In this document: piece by piece, positions 41,143 to 48,951 of the stretch
Numbering within the stretch: position 1 is the first letter of the stretch
Layout of the letters: every line of letters starts with the position of its first letter
Origin: Hymenobacter rubidus
Lineage (GTDB): Bacteria > Bacteroidota > Bacteroidia > Cytophagales > Hymenobacteraceae
Length of the DNA: 64,000 nt
NCBI RefSeq assembly: GCF_016734815.1
Contig: NZ_JAERQF010000003.1
Coordinates: 186,001 to 250,000, forward strand
Direction of reading: 5' to 3'
Notes under the pieces: model-generated
Seen by the model: the letters and a program-made list of their open reading frames with translations, nothing else
The model's database searches: none
Told to the model about the DNA's origin: nothing
Made by a program: the position numbers and the translations under genes

Positions 41143-41384
41143 ATACGTTCCCGCTCACTTAGTGCATCGCCCAGATAATCTTTGTAGTCAAAGTCCGGCG
41201 GTAGCGTGATGCAGCCAAGTAGCGCCGTTACTTCGGGTGAAAGAGGTCGCCGCTCGCGTTCAGAAGCAACAATAGGACGTACAGCATTTGCAAAAAGCGC
41301 GGATAAATCGGTGCCAGTACGCTGAGCATACGCTTCGACTTGTGCCAATAAATCGTCGTCGAGGGTAAGTGTGAGGGTGGACAT
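41139..41384 (-). CDS. Antitoxin of the PIN toxin, DUF6364-like
   Basis: 81 aa from ATG 41384 (MSTLTLTLDDDLLAQVEAYA), a ribbon-helix-helix-like N-terminus (LTLTLDDDLLAQVEAYAQRTGTD). The C-terminal half (SPEVTALLGCITLPPDFDYKDY) would wrap the toxin. DUF6364 proteins regularly pair with PIN toxins in Bacteroidota. It is expected to repress its own operon. Confidence 0.85.
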   Translation of the reverse strand: MSTLTLTLDDDLLAQVEAYAQRTGTDLSALFANAVRPIVASERERRPLSPEVTALLGCITLPPDFDYKDYLGDALSERERI

Positions 41385-41468
41385 GGCTAGAAAGGTAGGT
41401 CGTAAGATACACAAGGTAGTTTCCCTAAAGGTCGGCCCGCGCCGCTAAAGTTGCCGCCTGCCGCTGCA

Positions 41469-42125
41469 TCAACGGCTGAGCACGGTAACCAGTTCGGGGC
41501 TGTTGAAGATGCTGACCGGCGAAATGACCGTTTCATTCAGCAGTAGCCGGTTGCCGTAGCGTTCCTTCAGCTTGGCCTGCACGGCGGGGTGGCTCAGGTC
41601 GAAATCGCGCAGGTGCTGGAGCTGCCCCAGCCGCCGGCCCAGCCCGCGCTCATACACTTTCCAGATGAGCTCGGAGCAGTAAATCCGGTCGTCGGACCAG
41701 CCAAAGGTGCCGTCGTAGTCGCGGCCGACCATGCCTTTGCCCACGGCTTTCATCCGCTGCAGGGCGGTGGGCGTGAGGGCGGTCTCGGCGTCGCGCAGCC
41801 GTTTCACCACGTAATGGTCGCCGCGGCCCCGGCCGGTCCACGCCATCAGCGGCGTCACCTTCACCGGCTGCATGGCTTCCAGCACCAGCCACTGCCCATC
41901 CTGCTGGTATAGCAGGCCGCAGTGGCTGTAAGGCGAGTGCGTAGCCAGTTGAATGGCCTGGCTTTGCTCCGACCGGCTGGTATGAAAAACCAGGTCACCG
42001 TCGCGGAAAAGCTTACGGTCGGCGGCCTGCCCGAAGCGGTGGCTGTAGGCGCGGCGCACGGGCCGGAGGGCAAATACGGAAATGAGCAGCGCCAGCGCCA
42101 GGAGCAGGAGGGAGGTTTTTTTCAT
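41469..42125 (-). CDS. YiiX/YebB-like permuted papain-fold cysteine hydrolase
   Basis: 218 aa with an N-terminal hydrophobic segment (about 5-22), so exported or anchored. Features of the YiiX (C92) group: FRDGDLVFHTSRSEQSQAIQ, HSPYSHCGLLYQ (catalytic His) and GRDYDGTFGWSDDRIYCSEL (catalytic Cys). In this permuted NlpC/P60 fold the Cys comes after the His. Likely an amidase or lipid/peptide hydrolase of the envelope; substrate unknown. Confidence 0.88.
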   Translation of the reverse strand: MKKTSLLLLALALLISVFALRPVRRAYSHRFGQAADRKLFRDGDLVFHTSRSEQSQAIQLATHSPYSHCGLLYQQDGQWLVLEAMQPVKVTPLMAWTGRGRGDHYVVKRLRDAETALTPTALQRMKAVGKGMVGRDYDGTFGWSDDRIYCSELIWKVYERGLGRRLGQLQHLRDFDLSHPAVQAKLKERYGNRLLLNETVISPVSIFNSPELVTVLSR

Positions 42126-42218
42126 GTCTCAAGGTCGAGAACGAAACGGCTTTTCAACACAAAGCAGGAGCGCAATATGCTGCACCCCTGCTTCGCATTC
42201 TAATCAATAAGAAAAACC

Positions 42219-42968
42219 CTACGTCAGCATCCCGCCATCAACCTGCAGCACCTGGCCGGTAATGTAGGCCGAATCATCCGACGCCAGAAACGCCGTGGCC
42301 TTGGCCACGTCCTCGGGCCGGCCGCCGCGCTTGAGCGGGATGGCCTTGCGCCACTCATCCACCTGCTTGGGGTCGAGGGCATCGGTCATTTCGGTTTCGA
42401 TGAAGCCGGGCGCCACCGCATTGCAGCGGATGTTGCGCGAGCCCAGCTCCAGGGCCACCGATTTGGTGAAGCCGATGATGCCGGCCTTGCTGGCGGCGTA
42501 GTTGGCCTGCCCGGCGTTGCCCTTGATGCCCACCACGCTGGTCATGTTGATGATGGAGCCGCTTTTGGCGCGCATCATGGGCTTGGTGGCGGCTTTGGTG
42601 AGGTTGAAAACGGATTTGAGGTTGACTTGCAGCACGGTGTCCCACTGCTGCTCGCTCATGCGCATGAGCAGGCCATCCTGCGTAATGCCGGCGTTGTTGA
42701 CGAGGATGTCGAGCTTGCCGAAATCGGCCACTACGTCTTCAATCAGCTTTTCGGCTTGGGTATAGTCGGAGGCGTCGGAGCGGTAGCCTTTTACCTTGGT
42801 GCCGGCGGCCGAAAGCTCGGCTTCGAGGGCCTGGCCTTTTTCAACCGACGACAGATACGTGAAGGCGACATCGGCGCCGAGCTGGGCAAAATGCGCCGCG
42901 ATGGCGCGGCCAATTCCTTTGGAAGCGCCCGTCACGAGGGCTACTTTTCCGGTGAGTGTGTTGGTCAT
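42219..42968 (-). CDS. fabG: 3-oxoacyl-[acyl-carrier-protein] reductase
   Basis: 249 aa from ATG 42968 (MTNTLTGKVALVTGASK). SDR motifs: TGASKGIG for NADP, NNAG, catalytic Ser in INMTSVVGIKGN and YAASK. Length, GFIETEMT and the C-terminus ITGQVLQVDGGML fit FabG, which reduces 3-oxoacyl-ACP in fatty acid synthesis. A minus-strand TACCTTCG (42973-42980) lies 4 bases before the start, a one-base variant of the -7 box. Other PHB-type reductases cannot be fully ruled out. Confidence 0.93.
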   Translation of the reverse strand: MTNTLTGKVALVTGASKGIGRAIAAHFAQLGADVAFTYLSSVEKGQALEAELSAAGTKVKGYRSDASDYTQAEKLIEDVVADFGKLDILVNNAGITQDGLLMRMSEQQWDTVLQVNLKSVFNLTKAATKPMMRAKSGSIINMTSVVGIKGNAGQANYAASKAGIIGFTKSVALELGSRNIRCNAVAPGFIETEMTDALDPKQVDEWRKAIPLKRGGRPEDVAKATAFLASDDSAYITGQVLQVDGGMLT

Positions 42969-42981
42969 GGGGCGAAGGTAA

Positions 42982-43068
42982 GTAGCGCGAACTTTGTAGT
43001 TCGCGTCCCCGAACAACTTGCAGATGGCTTTAGCGGCGCTGGGACGCGAACTACAAAGTTCGCGCTAC
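42982..43068. repeat. Palindromic repeat, family A, copy 4
   Basis: Arms GTAGCGCGAACTTTGTAGTT (from 42982) and the inverse (to 43068) lie between the divergent fabG and flavoprotein genes, 14 bases from the fabG ATG. Confidence 0.92.
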
Positions 43069-43103
43069 GTTCGCGTCACGCCGGGTTAACTTCGCCCAAG
43101 ATT

Positions 43104-44345
43104 ATGCCCCACCACGACATCTGCATTCTGGGCGCGGGCCCCGGCGGGGCCACCGCCGCACTGCACCTCGCCAACGCCGGCCAGCCCTGCCTGCTGCTGG
43201 ACCGCGCCGCCTTCCCGCGCGACAAAACCTGCGGCGACGCCCTCAGCGGCAAGGTCATCAACGAGTTGAAGCGCATCGAGCCCGGCCTGCACGCCAAGCT
43301 GGCCGCCTCGCCCATCCAGATTCCCAGCTGGGGCATCGACTTTATTGCGCCCAACGGCCGCAAGCTCAGCATTCCCTTCAAGCCCCAGTTCGACAAAGCT
43401 CACGACGCCACCGCCGGCCACGTGGCTAAGCGAATCGACTTCGACAATTTCCTGGTTGAAGAAGTGCGCCAGCGCCCCGAAATCGACTTCCGCGAAAACG
43501 TGGACGTGGCCCGCACCGAGCGTACGTCCACCGGCTGGCAGCTTTTCGACAAAGCCGGACAGGAAATTGCCACCTGCCGCCTGCTCCTCGTTGCCAACGG
43601 TGCCCAATCCGAGTTTGCCCGCAAAGTGGCCGGCCACGCCCTCGAGCCCGACCACCACTGCGCCGGCCTGCGCACGTACTACGACGGCGTGAGCGGCCTC
43701 AGCCCCGATAACTTCATCGAGCTGCACTTCATCAAGGACTTCCTGCCCGGCTACCTGTGGGTGTTCCCGCTGCCCAACGGCCAGGCCAACGTGGGTGTGG
43801 GCATGCTTTCCAAAACCGTGGCCGCCAAAAAAATAAATCTTCGTCAGCGCCTCGATGAGATTCTGGCCACGCACCCCACGCTGGCCCCGCGCTTTGCCGG
43901 AGCCACGCGGCTGGGTTCCGTCAAAGGCTTTGGCCTGCCGCTGGGCTCGAAGCGGCGGGCGCTGTCGGGGGCAAATTATTTCCTGCTCGGCGACGCCGGC
44001 TCGCTCATTGACCCGTTTTCGGGCGAGGGCATTTCGCACGCCATGGTGAGCGGCCGTCATGCCGCCATCTGGGCCGTGGAGGCCGTGAAAAAGTCCGACT
44101 TTAGCTCCGAATTCCTCAAAAGCTACGACAAAGCCGTGTACAACCGCCTCGGCCAGGAGCTGCGCCTGAGCCGCGTGATGCAGCGGCTGCTCAACTTCCC
44201 CAGCCTGTTCAACATCATCGCCAACCGCGCCGTGAACAACCCCACGCTGGCCGCCACGCTCTCCATGATGTTCATGGATTTAGACTTGCGTGAGCAGCTA
44301 AGGAAACCGAGTTTCTATTTCAAGCTGTTTTTCGGCGGGAAGTAG
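43104..44345 (+). CDS. FAD-dependent oxidoreductase, geranylgeranyl reductase family
   Basis: 413 aa from ATG 43104 (MPHHDICILGAGPGG); the frame is open to 42627 through repeat and antisense fabG DNA and is cut back. FAD motifs: CILGAGPGGATAALHLA, KTCGDALSG and the second FAD motif FLLGDAGSLIDPFSGEGI. The family reduces prenyl double bonds (as in menaquinone or archaeal-type lipids) or acts on related substrates. A TAACTTCG box (43087-43094) stands just before. Confidence 0.9.
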   Translation: MPHHDICILGAGPGGATAALHLANAGQPCLLLDRAAFPRDKTCGDALSGKVINELKRIEPGLHAKLAASPIQIPSWGIDFIAPNGRKLSIPFKPQFDKAHDATAGHVAKRIDFDNFLVEEVRQRPEIDFRENVDVARTERTSTGWQLFDKAGQEIATCRLLLVANGAQSEFARKVAGHALEPDHHCAGLRTYYDGVSGLSPDNFIELHFIKDFLPGYLWVFPLPNGQANVGVGMLSKTVAAKKINLRQRLDEILATHPTLAPRFAGATRLGSVKGFGLPLGSKRRALSGANYFLLGDAGSLIDPFSGEGISHAMVSGRHAAIWAVEAVKKSDFSSEFLKSYDKAVYNRLGQELRLSRVMQRLLNFPSLFNIIANRAVNNPTLAATLSMMFMDLDLREQLRKPSFYFKLFFGGK

Positions 44346-44367
44346 GGAAGGGCAGAGAAAAACCGAA

Positions 44368-44397
44368 CGTCATGCTTCGACTGCGCTCAGCATGACG
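44368..44397. repeat. Short palindrome related to family B
   Basis: CGTCATGC (44368-44375) and GCATGACG (44390-44397) around 14 bases (TTCGACTGCGCTCA). It is a reduced form like that at 29626-29658. Confidence 0.75.
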
Positions 44398-44408
44398 GAC
44401 TTCTTTGC

Positions 44409-44438
44409 TGGATTACGCTAGTGTGGATTACGCTAGTG
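44409..44438. repeat. 15-bp direct tandem duplication
   Basis: TGGATTACGCTAGTG occurs twice in a row (44409-44423, 44424-44438). The second copy overlaps the stop codon of the TPR lipoprotein gene (stop CTA at 44433-44435). Confidence 0.85.
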
Positions 44439-45356
44439 CTGACCGGGCTTGGGGTGCACGCCGCCAACGGCGCGGGTAACGGGGGCTTTTATCGGTGCAT
44501 GTCCTTCGTCGTTGCCAATGTAGCGGTGCAGGCTTTTGGCCGCTTCGGGGTTGAGTTGGGTGGCGCGCTCCAGGTCGCGACGCGCTTCGGAAAGCTTGTC
44601 GAACGACGAATAGCTGATGCCGCGATACTCCCAGGCATCGGCATACGCCGAATCGAGCTGGATGGCCTTGGTGAAGTCGCCCACGGCGGCCTTGTATTGG
44701 TACATCTGCATCCGGGCCACGCCCCGGCCGAAGAGGGACTCCTTGTCATCAGGACGATATTTGATGGCGCTGGAAAAATCGGTTTGCGCGGCTTTGTATT
44801 GCTTCAGCATCAGGCGGTTCACGCCGCGGTTGTAGTAGGCATCGGGGTTGTTGCGCAGGTAGCGAATGGCGGCCGTGTAGTCAGGCAAGGCCTCTTTGTA
44901 TTGTTTTAAGTAGCTCTTGGCCTTGGCCCGTTGGAGCAACGCCCGCGGGTTTTTGGGGTTGACGATGAGCGAAGCCTCCGCATCCGAGAGCATGATGCGG
45001 TAGTCGGCGGCGGTCATTTTCTTTTCCTTTTCCCGTTCGGCCGAGGCCACGGAAGCGGAGGGAGCGTTGGGGTCGGGCTTGTCGGCAGCCAGGGCGGCGG
45101 CCGTGGCCGCATCCGATACAGCATCAGTGCCTACGGCCGTGCCGGGGGTAGCGGCCACGCCATTGGCAGCGCCAGTAGTGCGGGCATCGGGGGCCGTGGT
45201 GGCGGCGCCGGTCGAGTCGGGCCGGGCGGCCGTGGGCGGTGCCATGAGCTGGCTGGTATTCGTCGGTTTCTCCTTTTCGGTGACGGTAGTAGCGCAGTTG
45301 GTGAGAAAAGCAAGCAGCCCAAGAGCGGCCACAGGAGCGCGAAAAACTGATTTCAT
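44433..45356 (-). CDS. TPR-repeat lipoprotein
   Basis: 307 aa with a type II signal peptide (lipobox LTNC, Cys near residue 21). A Thr/Ala/Pro-rich linker (about 30-105) leads to four to five TPR units (RALLQRAKAKSYLKQYKEAL; DAYYNRGVNRLMLKQYKAAQ; SLFGRGVARMQMYQYKAAV; DAWEYRGISYSSFDKLSEAR). TPRs bind other proteins; here probably at the outer membrane. The stop codon lies inside the 15-bp tandem duplication. Confidence 0.88.
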   Translation of the reverse strand: MKSVFRAPVAALGLLAFLTNCATTVTEKEKPTNTSQLMAPPTAARPDSTGAATTAPDARTTGAANGVAATPGTAVGTDAVSDAATAAALAADKPDPNAPSASVASAEREKEKKMTAADYRIMLSDAEASLIVNPKNPRALLQRAKAKSYLKQYKEALPDYTAAIRYLRNNPDAYYNRGVNRLMLKQYKAAQTDFSSAIKYRPDDKESLFGRGVARMQMYQYKAAVGDFTKAIQLDSAYADAWEYRGISYSSFDKLSEARRDLERATQLNPEAAKSLHRYIGNDEGHAPIKAPVTRAVGGVHPKPGQH

Positions 45357-45513
45357 AAGCGAAAAATGGCTAAGGCCACGGCAAGCTGCGCCGTAACCGG
45401 GGGGTTATACGGTGACTTTGTGAAATTGGCTGCTGGTTTCTCGCGCTCCACTTTTTTCGCTGCCAAGTTCAAACGGTTGCGCACGCAAGTGCGGTGCGGT
45501 AAGGGGGGGCGGT

Positions 45514-45521
45514 TATCTTTG
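45514..45521 (+). promoter_or_regulatory. -7 promoter box of lpd
   Basis: TATCTTTG fits TAnnTTTG; the transcript would start near 45526, giving a leader of about 60 bases. No -33 TTG at the right distance. Confidence 0.5.
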
Positions 45522-45584
45522 CTGCCCCAAGTGGGAGGGTCCCCCAGCCGGGCCCGGTGTACTTTTTTTCTTTCAGAGCATTTT

Positions 45585-46979
45585 ATGGCATTGCAATTTG
45601 ATTTGGTCGTGGTCGGCAGCGGCCCCGGCGGGTACGTAGCCGCCATTCGGGCGTCGCAGTTGGGCTTGAAAGTGGGGGTGATTGAGCGCGAGTCGTTGGG
45701 CGGCATCTGCCTCAACTGGGGCTGCATTCCCACCAAAGCCCTGCTGAAATCGGCGCAGGTGTTTGAGTACCTCAACCACGCCGCCGATTACGGCCTGAGC
45801 GCCCAGGGCGTAGGCTATGACTTTAGCGCCGTTATCAAGCGCAGCCGGGGCGTGGCCGACGGCATGAGCAAGGGCATCAACTTCCTATTCAAAAAGAACA
45901 AGATTGAAACCGTGATGGGCACCGGCAAAGTGCTGGCCCCCGGCAAAGTGGAGGTGACCAAAGCCGACGGCAGCAAGGAAATTGTCGAAGCCAAGAGCAT
46001 CATTCTGGCTACCGGTGCCCGCTCGCGCGAGCTACCCACCATGCCCGTCGACAACGTGAAAATCATCGGCTACCGCAAGGCCATGGCCATGGAGCAACTA
46101 CCCAAGCGCCTCGTGGTGGTGGGCTCGGGCGCCATTGGCGTCGAGTTTGCCTACTTCTACCGCACCATGGGCTCCGAGGTGACGGTGGTGGAATTCCTGC
46201 CCCGCATCGTGCCGGTGGAGGACGAGGAAGTGTCGCGCCAGATGGAGAAGTCGTTCCGCAAAATCGGCGTGAACGTGCTCACCAGTGCCGAAGTGACCAA
46301 AGTGGACACCGGTGGCGCCGGCTGCAAGGTGACCATCAAAACGGCCAAGGGCGAACAGGTGATTGAGTGCGACGTGGTGCTGAGCGCCGTGGGCGTGACC
46401 ACCAACCTCGAAAACATCGGCATCGAAGAGCTGGGCATTAAAGTAGAGCGCGGCCGCGTGCTGGTTGATGACTTCTACCAGACCAACGTGCCCGGCATCT
46501 ACGCCATCGGCGACATCGTGCCCGGTCCTGCGCTGGCCCACGTCGCCTCGGCCGAAGGCATTATTTGCGTCGAGAAAATTGCCGGCCACCACCCCGAGCC
46601 GCTCAACTACCAGAACATCCCCGGCTGTACCTACGCCTCGCCCGAAATCGCCAGCGTGGGCTACACCGAAGCCGAAGCCAAAGCCAAAGGCTACGACGTG
46701 CTGGTGGGCAAATTTCCCTTCTCGGCCTCGGGCAAAGCCAGCGCCGTGGGTGCCAAAGACGGCTTTGTGAAAGTGATTTTCGACAAAAAATACGGCGAGT
46801 GGCTTGGTGCCCACATGATTGGGTACAACGTGACCGAGATGATTGCCGAAGTAGTGGTGGCCCGCAAGCTGGAAACCACGGGCATGGAAATCATCAAATC
46901 GGTGCACCCGCACCCCACCATGTCGGAAGCCATTATGGAAGCCGCCGCCGCTGCCTACGGCGAGGTGATTCACTTGTAA
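45585..46979 (+). CDS. lpd: Dihydrolipoyl dehydrogenase (E3)
   Basis: 464 aa from ATG 45585 (MALQFDLVVVGSGPGG); the frame open to 45366 is upstream leader. FAD motif VVVGSGPGGYVAAI, redox-active disulfide GGICLNWGCIPTKALL, NAD motif LVVVGSGAIGVEFAYF, second FAD motif YAIGDIV and the catalytic HPHPTMSE. It re-oxidises lipoamide of pyruvate and 2-oxoglutarate dehydrogenase complexes and the glycine cleavage system. Other subunits are not in the window. Ends at a strong terminator. Confidence 0.97.
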   Translation: MALQFDLVVVGSGPGGYVAAIRASQLGLKVGVIERESLGGICLNWGCIPTKALLKSAQVFEYLNHAADYGLSAQGVGYDFSAVIKRSRGVADGMSKGINFLFKKNKIETVMGTGKVLAPGKVEVTKADGSKEIVEAKSIILATGARSRELPTMPVDNVKIIGYRKAMAMEQLPKRLVVVGSGAIGVEFAYFYRTMGSEVTVVEFLPRIVPVEDEEVSRQMEKSFRKIGVNVLTSAEVTKVDTGGAGCKVTIKTAKGEQVIECDVVLSAVGVTTNLENIGIEELGIKVERGRVLVDDFYQTNVPGIYAIGDIVPGPALAHVASAEGIICVEKIAGHHPEPLNYQNIPGCTYASPEIASVGYTEAEAKAKGYDVLVGKFPFSASGKASAVGAKDGFVKVIFDKKYGEWLGAHMIGYNVTEMIAEVVVARKLETTGMEIIKSVHPHPTMSEAIMEAAAAAYGEVIHL

Positions 46980-46995
46980 GGAATAATTGTTGAGG

Positions 46996-47027
46996 CAAAC
47001 CCCGGCAGTAACCCTGCCGGGGTTTTT
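46996..47027 (+). terminator. Rho-independent terminator of lpd
   Basis: AACCCCGGCAG (46998-47008), loop TAACC, CTGCCGGGGTT (47014-47024), then T residues. Confidence 0.92.
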
Positions 47028-47052
47028 CTTTGCACCGTATTTTGCCCCGCCT

Positions 47053-47802
47053 ATGAAATCCCTCCGCGCTTTTTTTCTGCTGCTAAGCTTGGGTCTTATG
47101 ACCGGTTTTACGGCTTGCAATTCCCCGCTCCCCAACGCCCCCAGCCTCGATGCCCTGACCCAGCAGTACGGCGGCACTGCCAAGCTGGAGAAAGGCAGCA
47201 ACACCGGCGATGCCAGCAGCCCGCAAGGCAAGTACCTGGAAATAATTCTCAGCAGCCCCAAGCTGGAGCAGCGCTACCCGCAACTGAAAGTGCCCGCTTC
47301 CAACTGTGCCTATGTGCTGTATAAAAAGCTGGACGACAGCCAGCGCAAGGAATACGATGCCATCAAAGTCACGCTGGTGGACTCCACGGCCAAGCAGGAT
47401 TTTACCTACCCCATGGCCGACCTGGCCCTGGCGCAGCAGGCCGAAGGCAACCTCACTGCCTTTATGGGCAACGTGAAAAGCAAAGACTACCGGGCGGCCG
47501 GGGCCAGCATGAACCCCGTGGCGCTGGGCACTATGAGCCCCGATAGCGTACCGGGCCAGATAGCCAAAGTAGGCTCGGTTGTGAACCCCATCGAAACGTA
47601 CCGAGTGGAGGGATTCGAAGTGATGAAACTGCCGGGCGGCAACGACTCACAGCACATGATATGGTTCATCGTGTCGGTGCCGCATACGGCCAAGGCCGAC
47701 CGGCTCGACATTGTGGTCGACCCCATTATGAGCAGCAAGGAGAAATTTCTTTACGGTTTTTCGCTGGCCGAAGGCGGGGGATTTCGCGCGCAAGCCAAGT
47801 AG
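47053..47802 (+). CDS. Lipoprotein of unknown function
   Basis: 249 aa from ATG 47053 (MKSLRAFFLLLSLGL). Type II signal peptide ending TGFTAC (Cys near residue 22). The remainder is mixed alpha/beta with KKLDDSQRKEYDAIKVTLVD and a beta-rich C-terminal half. No family recognised. Terminator at 47823-47874. Confidence 0.78.
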   Translation: MKSLRAFFLLLSLGLMTGFTACNSPLPNAPSLDALTQQYGGTAKLEKGSNTGDASSPQGKYLEIILSSPKLEQRYPQLKVPASNCAYVLYKKLDDSQRKEYDAIKVTLVDSTAKQDFTYPMADLALAQQAEGNLTAFMGNVKSKDYRAAGASMNPVALGTMSPDSVPGQIAKVGSVVNPIETYRVEGFEVMKLPGGNDSQHMIWFIVSVPHTAKADRLDIVVDPIMSSKEKFLYGFSLAEGGGFRAQAK

Positions 47803-47822
47803 TTTCGGCGCTGACTGAATTG

Positions 47823-47874
47823 CCCTCTTGCAAAGTTTTGCCCATTGGGCGGAAACTTTGCAAGAGGGTATTTT
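47823..47874 (+). terminator. Rho-independent terminator of the lipoprotein gene
   Basis: The 16-bp perfect stem 47823-47838 pairs with 47853-47868, 14-base loop, followed by TATTTTTATTT. Confidence 0.9.
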
Positions 47875-47913
47875 TATTTCGCTAGTTTGCGCGCCTCACT
47901 CACTTCGTTCTGC

Positions 47914-48900
47914 ATGAGTTCCATCGATACTATTCTGCTCTACCAAGCCCCAGATGGCCAGGCGCAACTGGAGGTTCAGCTTGACCACGAAACCGTGTGG
48001 CTCACGCAGGCGCAGATGGCCGAGCTTTTTGTCACGACGAAGCAGAACGTAAGCTTGCACGTTCGCAATCTTTTCCGTGAAGGCGAATTGAACGAAGATT
48101 CAGTTGTCAAGAATTCCTTGACAACTGCCGCCGATGGCAAAAACTACCACGTTAAGCATTACAATCTCGACGTCATTATTTCGGTGGGCTACCGGGTGAA
48201 GTCCTTGCGTGGCACGCACTTCCGCCAATGGGCCACCAACGTTTTGCGCCAATACCTGGTGCAGGGCTACGCCGTGAATGAAAAGCGCCTGCGCGAAAGC
48301 GCCCGCCAGCTGGCCGACCTCAAGCGTCTGGTGCAACTGCAAAGCGAAGTAGCAGCCAACCAGGAACTGACTTCCGACGAATCGAATGCGTTGCTGCGGG
48401 TGCTGGGCGACTACGCCCGGGCCCTCGACGTGCTCGACCAATACGACCACCAGCGCTTGGAAGTGCGTGGCACGGCTACCGATGAGCCGTTTGAACTGAC
48501 CTATGAAGCTGGCCTGGAAGCCGTGAACAGCCTGCGCCAGCAATTCGGCGGAAGCCCACTGTTTGGGCGGGAAAAAGACGCCTCCTTTCAGAGTTCGGTG
48601 CGCACAATTTATCAGAGTTTCGGTGGCGAAGACTTATACCCAAGCGTAGAAGAGAAGGCGGCCAATCTGCTGTATTTTGTAGTGAAAAACCACTCATTTT
48701 CGGATGGAAATAAGCGCATTGCAGCTTTTCTCTTCGTGTGGTTTCTGGACCGTAACCACTGCCTTTATCATTCCGATGGTTCGCGGCGCTTAGCGGATAA
48801 TGCGCTGGTAGCCCTCACGCTGCTCATTGCTGAGAGCAAGCCCGAGGATAAAGCCACGATGGTAACGCTGGTGGTAAATTTGATAAATCAGGACAACTAA
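47914..48900 (+). CDS. RhuM-Fic fusion protein
   Basis: 328 aa from ATG 47914 (MSSIDTILLYQAPDG). Residues about 8-140 are a RhuM-type domain (DHETVWLTQAQMAELFVTT, HYNLDVIISVGYRVKS, FRQWATNVLRQYLVQGY), with a DNA-binding-like start. The C-terminal part is a Fic/Doc domain with the complete active motif HSFSDGNKRIAAFLF (HxFxDGNKR, near residue 265). Fic enzymes move AMP or phosphate to a target protein. Target unknown; no separate antitoxin gene is adjacent. Proteins of this build occur in many bacterial genomes, often as mobile cargo. Confidence 0.92.
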   Translation: MSSIDTILLYQAPDGQAQLEVQLDHETVWLTQAQMAELFVTTKQNVSLHVRNLFREGELNEDSVVKNSLTTAADGKNYHVKHYNLDVIISVGYRVKSLRGTHFRQWATNVLRQYLVQGYAVNEKRLRESARQLADLKRLVQLQSEVAANQELTSDESNALLRVLGDYARALDVLDQYDHQRLEVRGTATDEPFELTYEAGLEAVNSLRQQFGGSPLFGREKDASFQSSVRTIYQSFGGEDLYPSVEEKAANLLYFVVKNHSFSDGNKRIAAFLFVWFLDRNHCLYHSDGSRRLADNALVALTLLIAESKPEDKATMVTLVVNLINQDN

Positions 48901-48904
48901 TCAT

Positions 48905-48951
48905 CCCAATAAAAAAGGCTCCTGCACCATGCAGGGGCCTTTTTTATTGGG
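48905..48951. terminator. Bidirectional terminator overlapping a stop codon
   Basis: 48905-48926 pairs with 48930-48951 (22 bp, one G-T pair), 3-base loop, with A6/T6 blocks on both sides. The TAA of the minus-strand TonB-domain gene (48944-48946) is part of the stem. Confidence 0.9.

Noticed and set aside
42627..43103. Longer N-terminus for the flavoprotein
   Set aside because: The extension is antisense to fabG plus a family A palindrome; the FAD motif starts right after ATG 43104.
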